NCBI RefSeq assembly: GCF_016862795.1
Contig: NZ_BONQ01000014.1
Coordinates: forward strand, 1 to 64,000
Reading direction: 5' to 3'
Source of the DNA: Dactylosporangium siamense
GTDB lineage: Bacteria > Actinomycetota > Actinomycetes > Mycobacteriales > Micromonosporaceae
Length of the DNA stretch: 64,000 nt
Positions 19,248-27,947 of the stretch are shown one piece after another; positions within the stretch are counted from its first letter, which is position 1; each line of letters begins with the position of its first letter. A program made the translations under genes and the position numbers. The notes under the pieces are model-generated. The model was not told the origin of the DNA. It searched no databases and saw only the letters and a program-made list of their open reading frames with translations.

Positions 19248-20168
19248 ATGCTGAAGCCGATCCTCAGGCGGCTCGGCAGTGGGGCGGTGGTCCTCTGGGC
19301 CGCCGCCTCCGCGGCCTACCTCGCGCTGCGGCTCGCCCCGGGCGACACCGTCGACACGCTCGTCGGCGACGGCCCGGACACGCCGCAGATCCGCGCCCAG
19401 ATCGCCAGGGACCTCGGCCTCGACCGGCCGGCGGTGGTGCAGTACGTCGACTACCTGTGGCGGCTGCTGCACGGCGACTTCGGCCGCTCCTACGTGCTGC
19501 AACGTCCCGTCGTGGACATCATCGGCAGCCAGGTCTGGCCGACGGTGAAGCTGACCCTCCTGGCCACCGCGTTCAGCGCCGTCATCGCCGTCGGCCTCGC
19601 GATCGTCACCGCCGGGCGGGCCCGCTGGCTGCGCGGCCTCGTCTCCGGCATCGAACTGTCCATCGTGTCCGCGCCCGGGTTCCTCATCGGCATCCTGCTG
19701 CTGAGCGTGTTCTCCTTCCAGCTCGGCTGGTTCCCCGTCTCCGGCGACCGGGACGCGTCCGCGCTGGTGCTGCCGGCCGTGGCCCTCGCGCTGCCGATCG
19801 GCGGGCTGCTCAGCCAGGTCATCCGCGAAGGCCTGGAACGGGCCCTGGACGAGCCGTTCGCGGTGACCGCCCGGGCCCGCGGCCTGACCCGGTCCGCCCT
19901 GCTGTGGCGGCACGCCCTGCGCCACGCGCTGCTGCCGGCGGTGACCCTGGCCGGCACGCTGATCGGGTTCCTGCTCAGCGCCGCGGTCATCGTCGAGCGG
20001 GTCTTCGGCCGGCCCGGCCTCGGCGAGGTCGCCACCGAGGCGGTCAACAACAAGGACATTCCGGTGGTCCTCGCGGTCGTGATGCTCGCCGCCGCCATCT
20101 ACGTGGTGCTCAGCACCCTCGCGGACCTGGCGTATCTGCTCATCGACCCGCGCCTGCGGAAAGGCTGA
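19248..20168 (+). CDS. ABC transporter permease, DppB/OppB type
   Basis: 306 aa with six membrane segments. 'YLALRLAPGDTVDTLVGDG' after the first segment, 'GDFGRSYVLQRPVVDII', and the EAA region 'VTARARGLTRSALLWRHALRHALLP' (split around 200-225), 'FGRPGLGEVATEAVNNKD' near the end are diagnostic of the B-type permease. Starts two bases after the binding-protein stop. Confidence 0.92.
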   Translation: MLKPILRRLGSGAVVLWAAASAAYLALRLAPGDTVDTLVGDGPDTPQIRAQIARDLGLDRPAVVQYVDYLWRLLHGDFGRSYVLQRPVVDIIGSQVWPTVKLTLLATAFSAVIAVGLAIVTAGRARWLRGLVSGIELSIVSAPGFLIGILLLSVFSFQLGWFPVSGDRDASALVLPAVALALPIGGLLSQVIREGLERALDEPFAVTARARGLTRSALLWRHALRHALLPAVTLAGTLIGFLLSAAVIVERVFGRPGLGEVATEAVNNKDIPVVLAVVMLAAAIYVVLSTLADLAYLLIDPRLRKG

Positions 20169-20174
20169 CCCGTC

Positions 20175-21059
20175 ATGTCGATCGCCCTGCCCGAACAGGC
20201 CACGTCGCCGGTGGCGGCGCTCGCCCCGCACCCGGACCCGGCGCCGTCACGCGGCCGGCGGTTCGCGCCGGGGCTGGCGGCCGCGGGGGTGGTGCTGCTG
20301 CTCGTCGCCGTGGCCACGGTCGCGCCGCGGCTGCTCACCGGCACCGACCCGCTCGCCGCCGACCCGTTCCACGCCCTCGAGGGCCCGAGCGGCGCGCACT
20401 GGTTCGGCACCGACCAGCTCGGCCGCGACGTCTTCACCAGGGTCGTGCACGGTGCCCGGTACTCCCTCAGCATCGGCGTCATCTCGACGCTGCTGTCGGT
20501 GCTCTCCGGCGGCATCCTCGGCCTGGTCGCCGGGCTGTCCCCGCGCGCCGTCGACGAGGTGCTCAGCCGCGCGCTCGACGTGCTGTCGGCGTTTCCGGAG
20601 GTGCTGCTGGCGCTGCTGTTCATCGCGTTCACCGAGCCGGGCACCCCGAGTCTCATCATGGCCATCGCCTTGGCGTTCGCGCCCCGGTACGGCCGGATCG
20701 TGCGCGCCCAGACGCTGCTGGTCCGCCGGTCCGGTTACGTCGAACAGGCGGTCACGTTCGGGCTGTCCCGGACCCGTCTGGTGTGGCGGCACATCCTGCC
20801 CAACGTGCTGGGCCCGCTGCCGATCCTCGCCACGATCGGACTCGGCAGCGCGATCGTCAACGCCTCCGCGCTGTCGTTCCTCGGCATGGGCCCGCAACCG
20901 CCGTCGCCGGAATGGGGCGCGATGCTCTCCGAGAGCCGCAACTACCTGCGGGTCGCCTGGTGGGCGGCGATCCTGCCGGGCGCGACCCTCACCATCACCG
21001 TCATCTCGCTGACCGCCGTCGGCCGGCGGCTGCAACGCCGCTTCGAGGGAAGGCGCTGA
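20175..21059 (+). CDS. ABC transporter permease, DppC/OppC type
   Basis: 294 aa. First membrane segment about 33-50, then 'WFGTDQLGRDVFTRVVHGAR' and 'SLSIGVISTLLSVLSGGILG', the C-type signature, and the EAA loop 'LSRTRLVWRHILPNVLGPLP'; 'LSFLGMGPQPPSPEWGAML' closes the core. Partner of the upstream permease in the same importer. Six bases separate the two genes. Confidence 0.92.
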   Translation: MSIALPEQATSPVAALAPHPDPAPSRGRRFAPGLAAAGVVLLLVAVATVAPRLLTGTDPLAADPFHALEGPSGAHWFGTDQLGRDVFTRVVHGARYSLSIGVISTLLSVLSGGILGLVAGLSPRAVDEVLSRALDVLSAFPEVLLALLFIAFTEPGTPSLIMAIALAFAPRYGRIVRAQTLLVRRSGYVEQAVTFGLSRTRLVWRHILPNVLGPLPILATIGLGSAIVNASALSFLGMGPQPPSPEWGAMLSESRNYLRVAWWAAILPGATLTITVISLTAVGRRLQRRFEGRR

Positions 21060-21060
21060 C

Positions 21061-22656
21061 ATGGCCGCACTCGTCACCGTCAACGACCTGCACGTCACGT
21101 TCCCCGGCGGCGGCACCGGTCCCGTGCACGCCGTGCGCGGCATCAGCTTCACCGTCGAGCGCGGCGAGTGCGTCGCCATCGTCGGGGAGAGCGGCTCGGG
21201 CAAGAGCGTCACCGCCCGCAGCCTCGTCGGGCTCGCCGGCCCCTTCGCCGAGGTGCGGGCGGCCGCCCTCGAGGTCGACGGCCGCGACACCGGCGGCTAC
21301 ACCGACCGGGACTGGCGCCGCCTGCGCGGCCGGGTCGCCGGGCTGGTCCTGCAGGACGCCCTCGTCTCCCTCGACCCGCTCAACACGGTCGGGCAGGAGA
21401 TCGGCGAGGTGCTGCGCACCCACCGGGTCGGGGTCGCCGCCACCCGCGACGCGCAGGTCACCGCGCTGCTCGACGCGGTGCACGTGCCCGAGCCGGCGGA
21501 GCGCGCCCGGCAGTATCCGCACCAGCTGTCCGGCGGGCTGCGCCAGCGCGCCCTGATCGCCTCGGCGATCGCCGCCGACCCGCCGCTGCTCATCGCGGAC
21601 GAGCCGACCACCGCCCTGGACGTGACCGTGCAGGCTTCGCTGCTGCGGCTGCTCGCCGAGCGCCGCGCGGCGGGCTCGACGCTGCTGCTGGTCAGCCACG
21701 ACCTGGCGGTGGTCGCCGGGATCGCCGACCGGGTCCTCGTCATGCGCGACGGGCTCATCGTCGAGCAGGGCCCGACGCAGCGGATCCTCACCGCGCCGGA
21801 GCACGACTACACCCGGATGCTCCTCGCGGCCGTGCCGACCGCCGCGTCCCGCGGGCACCGGCTCAGCAGCACCACCCGTTCACCGCTACCGGCGCCGGCC
21901 GTCGACCCTTCGCGGACGGTGCTGCGCGCCGATGGCCTGCACAAGCACTTCGGCACCCGGCACGCCGTCAACGACGTGACCTTCACCCTCGCCCGCGGCG
22001 AGATCCTCGGCGTCGTCGGCGAGTCCGGGTCCGGCAAGACCACCGTGGCCCGCATCGCGCTCGGCCTCCTCGAACCCGACGGCGGCACCGTCCACCTCGG
22101 ACAGACGCGGTGGACCGGTGTGCCCGAGCGGCGGCGGCGCCCGGACCGGCGGCGGCTGCAGGTCGTCTCGCAGGACCCGCTGAGCTCGTTCGACCCGCGG
22201 TACACGGTGGAGAAGCTCGTCGCGGAACCGCTCGACCTGCGCGGTGCGGCCCGCCGGGACCGGGTCGTGGAGCTGCTCGAACGGGTCGGGCTCGGCGCCG
22301 CGCACCTGCGCCGCCACCCGCGGGAGCTGTCCGGCGGGCAGCGCCAGCGGGTCGCGATCGCCCGCGCCGTCGGCCCCCGGCCCGACGTCCTGGTCTGCGA
22401 CGAGCCCGTGTCCGCGCTGGACGTGTCGGTGCAGGCGCAGGTCCTCGACCTCCTCGCCGACCTGCGCGCCGCCGACGGCACGGCGCTGCTGTTCATCTCC
22501 CACGACCTCGGCGTCATCCACCACCTGGCCGACCGGGTCCTCGTCATGCACGACGGCCGGGTCGTCGAGCAGGGGCCCGTCGAGGACGTGTTCGCCAGGC
22601 CGGAGCACCAGTACACGGCTACCCTGCTCGCCGCACTTCCCGTCCTGACCGGCTGA
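21061..22656 (+). CDS. ABC transporter ATP-binding protein, fused DppD-DppF type
   Basis: 531 aa, two complete nucleotide-binding domains in one chain. The first has Walker A 'GESGSGKSVTA', 'YPHQLSGGLRQRALIA' and 'LLIADEPTTALDVT'; the second (from about residue 285) has 'GESGSGKTTVAR', 'RELSGGQRQRVAIARA' and 'VCDEPVSALDVS'. Each ends with the oligopeptide-type tail ('GPTQRILTAPEHDYTRMLL', 'GPVEDVFARPEHQYTATLL'). One base separates it from the permease stop. It powers the whole importer. Confidence 0.93.
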   Translation: MAALVTVNDLHVTFPGGGTGPVHAVRGISFTVERGECVAIVGESGSGKSVTARSLVGLAGPFAEVRAAALEVDGRDTGGYTDRDWRRLRGRVAGLVLQDALVSLDPLNTVGQEIGEVLRTHRVGVAATRDAQVTALLDAVHVPEPAERARQYPHQLSGGLRQRALIASAIAADPPLLIADEPTTALDVTVQASLLRLLAERRAAGSTLLLVSHDLAVVAGIADRVLVMRDGLIVEQGPTQRILTAPEHDYTRMLLAAVPTAASRGHRLSSTTRSPLPAPAVDPSRTVLRADGLHKHFGTRHAVNDVTFTLARGEILGVVGESGSGKTTVARIALGLLEPDGGTVHLGQTRWTGVPERRRRPDRRRLQVVSQDPLSSFDPRYTVEKLVAEPLDLRGAARRDRVVELLERVGLGAAHLRRHPRELSGGQRQRVAIARAVGPRPDVLVCDEPVSALDVSVQAQVLDLLADLRAADGTALLFISHDLGVIHHLADRVLVMHDGRVVEQGPVEDVFARPEHQYTATLLAALPVLTG

Positions 22657-22669
22657 CCGGAGAGACCAC

Positions 22670-23368
22670 ATGCACATCCTCGACAACCCGGTGTGGGCCT
22701 CGCTCGGAGGAGCACACCAGCACCTCGCCGAGCGGGTCGGCGACGCCGTGCGCTACCAGGTCGACGTCGCCCCGTTCGTCACCGTCGCCCCCGACGCTGG
22801 CCCGGGCGTCTGGGCCGACGTGGCCGCCCTCGCCGGGCCCGGCGCCGTGGTCACCCTCACCGGCACGGTGCCGGCCCCGCCGGCGGACTGGGAGGTGGTC
22901 CTGGAGGCCGGCGGCGTGCAGCTGCTCGACGTCGCGCTGGAGGCCCGGCCGGACCCGGAAGCGGTCCGGCTGACCGCCGCCGACGTGCCGGAGATCCTCG
23001 ACCTCGTCGAACGCACCCAGCCCGGGCCGTTCCGGCAGCGCACGATCGAGCTCGGCACGTACCTCGGGATCCGCCGCGACGGCAGGCTCGTCGCCCTCGC
23101 CGGTGAGCGGCTGCACCCGCCCGGCTGGACCGAGATCTCCGCGGTGTGCACCGACGCCGAACACCGTGGCCAGGGCCTCGCCACCCGGCTGGTGCGGGCC
23201 GTCGCGCACGGCATCCGCGCCCGCGGCGAGCACCCGTTCCTGCACGCCGCGGCGACGAACACCAACGCGATCCGGCTCTACGAGTCGATCGGCTTCGAGC
23301 TGCGCCGGCGCACCACGTTCCGCGCGGTGCGGATCCCGTCCGACGCCCTGGTGGGAGATGCGGCCTGA
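22670..23368 (+). CDS. GNAT-family N-acetyltransferase
   Basis: 232 aa. N-terminal half has no clear family; the C-terminal half (about 105-230) is a GNAT fold with the acetyl-CoA loop 'CTDAEHRGQGLATRLVRAVAHGIR' (split) and 'NTNAIRLYESIGFELRRRT', of the FR47-like kind. GGAGAG precedes the ATG. Fourteen bases downstream of the ATPase, so it probably acts on the imported compound, perhaps acetylating an amino-sulfur intermediate; this is inference. Confidence 0.83.
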   Translation: MHILDNPVWASLGGAHQHLAERVGDAVRYQVDVAPFVTVAPDAGPGVWADVAALAGPGAVVTLTGTVPAPPADWEVVLEAGGVQLLDVALEARPDPEAVRLTAADVPEILDLVERTQPGPFRQRTIELGTYLGIRRDGRLVALAGERLHPPGWTEISAVCTDAEHRGQGLATRLVRAVAHGIRARGEHPFLHAAATNTNAIRLYESIGFELRRRTTFRAVRIPSDALVGDAA

Positions 23369-23480
23369 CGCGCCACGCCATCGAGGTCGACGCGCCGGAC
23401 CTCGTGGACGGCGCGGTGTGTACCGGACCGCCTACGAGGGCGGCACGCTCCGCGAGCATCTGGAACTGCCGCCCGGGTGA
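23369..23480 (+). pseudogene. C-terminal remnant of an NtaA-type FMN monooxygenase
   Basis: Reading 23415-23480 gives 'VYRTAYEGGTLREHLELPPG' and a stop. This matches the tail of the two long monooxygenases in the window ('FRTDYTATTLRGHLGLP'). Just upstream another frame reads 'VDAPDLVDGAV', as expected before that tail, so a frameshift separates the pieces. Nothing of the remaining roughly 400 residues exists; the GNAT gene abuts it. It is a decayed stub of a sixth monooxygenase. Confidence 0.65.
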
Positions 23481-23493
23481 GCCTGTACCCTCA

Positions 23494-23506
23494 CGTGCAG
23501 TGCACG
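23494..23506. promoter_or_regulatory. LacI-type operator
   Basis: CGTGCA-G-TGCACG, a perfect palindrome with a central base, 17 bases before the GTG start of the LacI gene. Size and symmetry fit autoregulation by a LacI-family protein. Confidence 0.6.
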
Positions 23507-23523
23507 ACAGATGGGGAGCACAG

Positions 23524-24600
23524 GTGGCCGCAGCAGCGAAGGACACCGGCGCCGAGGCGGCCGGCCAGGCGCGGGTCACGATCCGCCAGGTCGCCGTCCA
23601 CGCCGGGGTGTCCGAGGCCGCGGTGTCCTATGCGCTCAACAACCGGCCCGGCGTGTCCGAGCAGACCCGCGCGCGCGTCCTCGCCGCCGCGCGGGACCTC
23701 GGCTGGGCGCCCAACATCGCCGCCCGGTCGCTCGGCACCGCCAGGGCGAACGCGGTCGGGCTGGTCCTGGTCCGCCCGCCACGGGTGATGATCGTCGACT
23801 CCTGGTTCACGCAGATGCTCAGTGGGGTCGAGGCCGAGCTCAACCGCAACGACATCGCCCTGGTGCTGCACCTGGTCGACCGGATCGACGACACCATCGA
23901 CGTGTACCGCAAGTGGTGGGCCGGCCGGCACGTCGACGGCGTGATCCTCACCGATCTGCGCAAGGACGACCCGCGCCTGGACGCCCTGGTCGAGATCGGG
24001 CTGCCCGCGGCCGTGATCGGCGGCAAGCCGGGGCTCGTCGGGTGCAGCACGGTCGACGCCGACGTGTCCGGCACCGCCCGCGCCATCGTCGGCTACCTGC
24101 GGGCCCTCGGGCACCGCACGATCGCCCGGGTCGCCGGCACCGAGGAGCTGTTCCACACCGGGCAGCGCGACGCGGCGTACCTGGACGCGCTGGACCACTC
24201 GGGCCTGGACCGCTCCCGGTATCGCGTGGTCTACACCAACTACAGCGCCGTGGACGGCATGCGCGCGATGCGCGAGCTGATGAGCGGCGCCGAGCCGCCG
24301 ACCGCCGTCGTGTTCGACAACGACGTGATGGCCGCCGCGTCGCTGAAGGTGGCGCACGAGATGGGCCTGGCGGTGCCGGAGGACGTGTCGGTCGTCGCCT
24401 GGGACGACTCGGACCTGTGCCAGATCACCGTGCCGGCGATCACCGCCGTGCAGCAGACGCCGGCGCACCAGGCGGAGCTCGCGGCGCGGGCCCTGCTCGC
24501 GACGATCAACGGCGGCGAGATCAGCCACGTGACGATGCAGCCGGGGATCCTGACGGCGCGCCAGTCGACCCGGCCGCTGCGCGCGGGCCGTTCCGCCTGA
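23524..24600 (+). CDS. LacI-family transcriptional regulator
   Basis: 358 aa, GTG start with GGGGAG ahead. N-terminal helix-turn-helix and hinge: 'TIRQVAVHAGVSEAAVSYALNN' (split), 'VLAAARDLGWAPNIAARSL'. The periplasmic-binding-like effector domain follows, with 'AVVFDNDVMAAASLK' and 'VSVVAWDDSDLC'. It precedes the beta-mannosidase gene in the same direction, with a separate strong promoter between, so it probably controls that gene in response to a mannoside. Confidence 0.92.
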   Translation: MAAAAKDTGAEAAGQARVTIRQVAVHAGVSEAAVSYALNNRPGVSEQTRARVLAAARDLGWAPNIAARSLGTARANAVGLVLVRPPRVMIVDSWFTQMLSGVEAELNRNDIALVLHLVDRIDDTIDVYRKWWAGRHVDGVILTDLRKDDPRLDALVEIGLPAAVIGGKPGLVGCSTVDADVSGTARAIVGYLRALGHRTIARVAGTEELFHTGQRDAAYLDALDHSGLDRSRYRVVYTNYSAVDGMRAMRELMSGAEPPTAVVFDNDVMAAASLKVAHEMGLAVPEDVSVVAWDDSDLCQITVPAITAVQQTPAHQAELAARALLATINGGEISHVTMQPGILTARQSTRPLRAGRSA

Positions 24601-24606
24601 CGGCGT

Positions 24607-24697
24607 TTCGCAAGCGGCCGCGTTCGCAAGCGGCCGCGTTCGCCAGCGGCCGCGTTCGCCAGCGGCCGCGTTCGCCAGCGGCCGCGTTCGCAAGCGG
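24607..24697 (+). repeat. 16-bp tandem repeat array
   Basis: Unit TTCGC(A/C)AGCGGCCGCG repeated five times from 24607 with exact 16-base period plus a sixth truncated copy ending CAAGCGGTT. The variable base gives A,A,C,C,C,A across copies. Each unit contains the self-complementary GCGGCCGC. It starts just after the LacI stop and lies between that gene and the mannosidase promoter. Confidence 0.85.
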
Positions 24698-24712
24698 TTC
24701 AGCAAGCTACTG

Positions 24713-24742
24713 TTGACACTCCTAACACCTCCGTTTTAGGGT
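24713..24742 (+). promoter_or_regulatory. Strong sigma-70-type promoter of the beta-mannosidase gene
   Basis: TTGACA at 24713-24718, 18-base spacer, TAGGGT at 24737-24742. The transcript would start near 24749, giving a leader of about 45 bases before the ATG at 24795. The -35 matches consensus and the -10 fits the actinobacterial TAnnnT form. Confidence 0.7.
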
Positions 24743-24794
24743 CGTGCTTCGCCTACTTATCCGCTTCAGTGCGGCCGTGATCACGGGAGCCCAC

Positions 24795-27218
24795 ATGCCA
24801 GTCCTGCGTCCTCTCCATTCCGGGTGGACTCTGCGCGCGGCCGGACCGGCCCCGCTCGGCGACGGCCCCGTCCCGGCCACCGTGCCGGGCTGCGTGCACA
24901 CGGACCTGCTGGATGCCGGGCTGATCCCGGATCCGTACCTGGACGCGAACGAGCTGGACCTGGCCTGGATCGGCCGGACGACCTGGGTCTACGAGACCAC
25001 GTTCGACGCCGTTGTCGCTGACGACCGGGTCGACCTGGTCGCCGACGGCCTGGACACGGTGGCGACGGTCACGCTCAACGGGGTCGAGCTGGGCCGGACC
25101 GCGAACATGCACCGGGGCTACCGGTTCGACGTCCGCGAGGTGCTGCGCCCGACCGGAAACCGGCTCGAGATCCGGTTCGACTCCGCCTACGACTACGCGC
25201 TGGCGGTCCGGGACGCGGTCGGTGAGCGGCCGAACGCGTATGACGAGCCGTTCCAGTACATCCGGAAAATGGCGTCGAACTTCGGCTGGGACTGGGGCCC
25301 GACCCTGGTCACGGCCGGGATCTGGCAGCCGATCGGGTTGCACTCGTGGTCGGTGGCGCGCCTCGCGGAGGTCCGGCCCCTCGTCACCGTCGACGGCACC
25401 GACGGGATCGTCGACGTGCACGTCACGGTCGAACGCGCCGGCGACGAGCCGCTGACCGTCACCGCCACGGTCGCGGGGGTCACCGCGACGGCCACCATCG
25501 CGGCGGGCGAGAGCTCGGCCGTGGTCACGGTCACCGTGCCGGACGTGCGGCTGTGGTGGCCGCGCGGGTTCGGCGCCGCGGACCGCTACGACCTGGACGT
25601 GACCCTGCACGCCGACACCGCCATGGTTGACACGTGGCAGCGGCGGATCGGGTTCCGGACCGTCGAGGTGGACACCCGCGCCGACGCCGACGGCACCGCG
25701 TTCACCCTGGTCGTCAACGGCACGCCGGTGTTCGTCCGCGGCGTGAACTGGATCCCCGACGACGCGTTCGTGACCCGGGTGGACCGTTCGCGCTACGCCG
25801 CCCGGATCGGCCAGGCGATCGACGCGGGCGTGAACTACCTGCGGGTGTGGGGCGGCGGCCGCTACGAGAGCGACGACTTCTACGACCTCTGCGACGAGCA
25901 CGGGCTGCTCGTGGGGCAGGACTTCCTGTTCGCGTGCGCCGCCTACCCGGAGGAGGAGCCGCTCGGCTCGGAGGTGGCCGCCGAGGCGTCCGAGCAGGTG
26001 CTGCGGCTCATGTCGCACCCGAGCCTGGTGATGTGGGTCGGCAACAACGAGAACATCTGGGGCTTCCAGGACTGGGACTGGCAGGAGCCCCTCGCCGGGC
26101 GCACCTGGGGCGCCGGCTACTACTTCGACGTGCTGCCGGGGATCGTCACCGCGGTCGACCCGACCCGCCCGTACTGGCCCGGCAACCCCTGGTCCGGCAC
26201 CGACACGGTCCACCCGAACGACCCGGCGCACGGCACCAGCCACATCTGGACCGTCTGGAACACCCATGACTACCGGCACTACGCCACCTACCACCCCCGC
26301 TTCCTCGCCGAGTTCGGCTTCCAGGCCCCGCCGACGTTCGCGACCCTGCGCCGCGCCGTGTCCGACGAGCCGCTGACCCCGACCTCACCCGGGATCCTGC
26401 ACCACCAGAAGGCCGCCGACGGCAACGGCAAGCTCGCCGCCGGCCTCACCGGCCACTTCCCGCTGCCGGCGGGGTTCGACGACTGGCACTGGGCGACCCA
26501 GCTCAACCAGGCCCGCGCGATCACGTTCGGCATCTCGCACTTCCGCTCCCTCCGCCCACTGTGCATGGGCACGGTGCTGTGGCAGCTCAACGACAACTGG
26601 CCGGTCACGTCCTGGTCCGCGGTGGACGGTGACGGCCGGCGCAAGCCCCTCTGGTACGCGCTGCGCCGGGCCTACGCTTCGCGGTTCCTCACCATCCAGC
26701 CCCGCTCCGGCGTACCCACCCTGATCGCCGTCAACGACTCCACCACGGCGTGGCAGGCGCAGGTCGACGTCCGCCGGGTCTCCTTCACCGGCGACCCTCG
26801 CGCGAAGGCGACGCTCACCGTCGACGTGCCCGCGGGTGGCACCGTCGCCGTGCCGCTGCCGCCCGACGTCACCACTCCCGAGGACCCGGCCCGGGAGCTC
26901 ATCGTCGCCGACGGCGCCACCTGGTACTTCGGCGAGGACGTCGACCTCGCCTACCCCGCGGCGTCCGTCGACGTGGTGGTCCACCCCACCGCGGGCGGCG
27001 CCACGGTCGAGGTCACGGCCCGCACGTTCGTGCGCGATCTGACCCTGTTCGCGGACCGGCTCGACCCGGCGGCGACCGTCGACGAGCAACTCGTGACGCT
27101 GCTGCCCGGCGAGACGGTCACCCTGCACGTCACCGGCACCGCACTGCCCGCCGCGGACGACCCCGCCTGGCGCACCGCCCCGGCCCTGCGCACCGCGAAC
27201 GACCTCATCCCCGGCTGA
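24795..27218 (+). CDS. Glycoside hydrolase family 2 beta-mannosidase
   Basis: 807 aa, cytoplasmic (no signal peptide). Hydrolyses terminal beta-mannose residues. Order: sugar-binding jelly roll (about 1-170, with 'IRKMASNFGWDWGPTLVTAG' at its end), immunoglobulin-like domain (about 190-290), TIM barrel (about 290-600). Acid/base E419 in 'VMWVGNNENIWGF', nucleophile E506 in 'FLAEFGFQAPP'; 'GVNWIPDDAF' starts the barrel. Start at 24795 follows GGGAG; an upstream in-frame start at 24744 has none and lies at the predicted transcription start. Next to a LacI regulator. Confidence 0.93.
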   Translation: MPVLRPLHSGWTLRAAGPAPLGDGPVPATVPGCVHTDLLDAGLIPDPYLDANELDLAWIGRTTWVYETTFDAVVADDRVDLVADGLDTVATVTLNGVELGRTANMHRGYRFDVREVLRPTGNRLEIRFDSAYDYALAVRDAVGERPNAYDEPFQYIRKMASNFGWDWGPTLVTAGIWQPIGLHSWSVARLAEVRPLVTVDGTDGIVDVHVTVERAGDEPLTVTATVAGVTATATIAAGESSAVVTVTVPDVRLWWPRGFGAADRYDLDVTLHADTAMVDTWQRRIGFRTVEVDTRADADGTAFTLVVNGTPVFVRGVNWIPDDAFVTRVDRSRYAARIGQAIDAGVNYLRVWGGGRYESDDFYDLCDEHGLLVGQDFLFACAAYPEEEPLGSEVAAEASEQVLRLMSHPSLVMWVGNNENIWGFQDWDWQEPLAGRTWGAGYYFDVLPGIVTAVDPTRPYWPGNPWSGTDTVHPNDPAHGTSHIWTVWNTHDYRHYATYHPRFLAEFGFQAPPTFATLRRAVSDEPLTPTSPGILHHQKAADGNGKLAAGLTGHFPLPAGFDDWHWATQLNQARAITFGISHFRSLRPLCMGTVLWQLNDNWPVTSWSAVDGDGRRKPLWYALRRAYASRFLTIQPRSGVPTLIAVNDSTTAWQAQVDVRRVSFTGDPRAKATLTVDVPAGGTVAVPLPPDVTTPEDPARELIVADGATWYFGEDVDLAYPAASVDVVVHPTAGGATVEVTARTFVRDLTLFADRLDPAATVDEQLVTLLPGETVTLHVTGTALPAADDPAWRTAPALRTANDLIPG

Positions 27219-27226
27219 TCCACGTC

Positions 27227-27259
27227 GCCGTCCCGGGCCGGGCGCCGGCCCGGGTCGGC
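27227..27259. terminator. Terminator hairpin between convergent genes
   Basis: GCCGTCCCGGGCCGG (27227-27241), 3-nt loop, partner 27245-27259; 14 of 15 base pairs. Lies between the mannosidase stop and the TetR stop, so it serves both. Confidence 0.75.
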
Positions 27260-27264
27260 GGACT

Positions 27265-27861
27265 TCAGCGGTTCAGCACCAGGGCGCCGAGCACGACGTC
27301 CAGGCCGATCCTGACGCGGTCCGGGTCGAGGCCGAGCGCCCGCTGCTGGTGGTCGAGCACCGCGGGCTGGAGCAGGGCGAGCAGCACGCTGGCCGTGTAG
27401 GCGGCGTCGCGCGACCCGCCGAGCTCGCCGATCAGGTTGACCAGGTGCAGGTGATAGGTCTTGTACGGCCCGCTGCCGAACCCCTGCGCCGTCGTGGTCG
27501 TGGCGAGCAGCCGCAGCTCCCACTGGTCGCGTTGCAGGTCCAGCAGCGCGTGCAGGAACGCCCGGATCCGCGCGTCCGGCGGCGCGCCCGGGCCGAGGGG
27601 TGGCGGGCCGGCGAGGAACGCCTCCTGGAAGCGGATCTCGTGGCCCTCCATCAGCGTGTACGCGAGGCCGCTCAGATCCCCGAAGCGCCGATACGCGGTG
27701 CCCACGCCGACGCCGGCTTCCCGGGCGACCTCGTCGAGTGCCAGCCCGGCTGCGCCCTTGGCGGCGACGATCCGGTGGGCGGCGTCGATGAGCCGCTGCC
27801 GGTTGCGGGCGGCGTCGGCCCGCTCCGCGGGCGGCTGGCCGGCCATGGGCAGTGGTTGCAC
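27265..27861 (-). CDS. TetR-family transcriptional regulator
   Basis: 198 aa. N-terminal helix-turn-helix: 'AAHRIVAAKGAAGLALDEVA', 'AGVGVGTAYRRFGDLSGL'. The C-terminal ligand domain is typical in size. A second in-frame ATG at 27846 is possible. Divergent from wrbA, with two operator-like palindromes between them, so it probably represses wrbA and itself in response to a quinone or electrophile. Confidence 0.88.
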   Translation of the reverse strand: MQPLPMAGQPPAERADAARNRQRLIDAAHRIVAAKGAAGLALDEVAREAGVGVGTAYRRFGDLSGLAYTLMEGHEIRFQEAFLAGPPPLGPGAPPDARIRAFLHALLDLQRDQWELRLLATTTTAQGFGSGPYKTYHLHLVNLIGELGGSRDAAYTASVLLALLQPAVLDHQQRALGLDPDRVRIGLDVVLGALVLNR

Positions 27862-27884
27862 GTGACGATCCTCCCATCCCTTGT

Positions 27885-27938
27885 AAGTGGAACAGTTTCC
27901 ACTTAGCCTGGGACGCGAAAGCGGAAATTATTCCACTT
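27885..27938. promoter_or_regulatory. Two TetR operator copies in the tetR-wrbA intergenic region
   Basis: Site 1, 27885-27904: AAGTGGAA-CAGT-TTCCACTT, perfect 8-bp arms. Site 2, 27919-27938: AAGCGGAA-ATTA-TTCCACTT, one mismatch, same 4-base spacer. Dyad centres are 34 bases apart. GGAGG follows site 2 directly as the wrbA ribosome site, so binding would block wrbA expression. Confidence 0.8.
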
Positions 27939-27947
27939 GGAGGATCC

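Noticed and set aside
24607-24697. CRISPR array
   Set aside because: The units are contiguous 16-mers with no spacers and no cas genes exist in the window.
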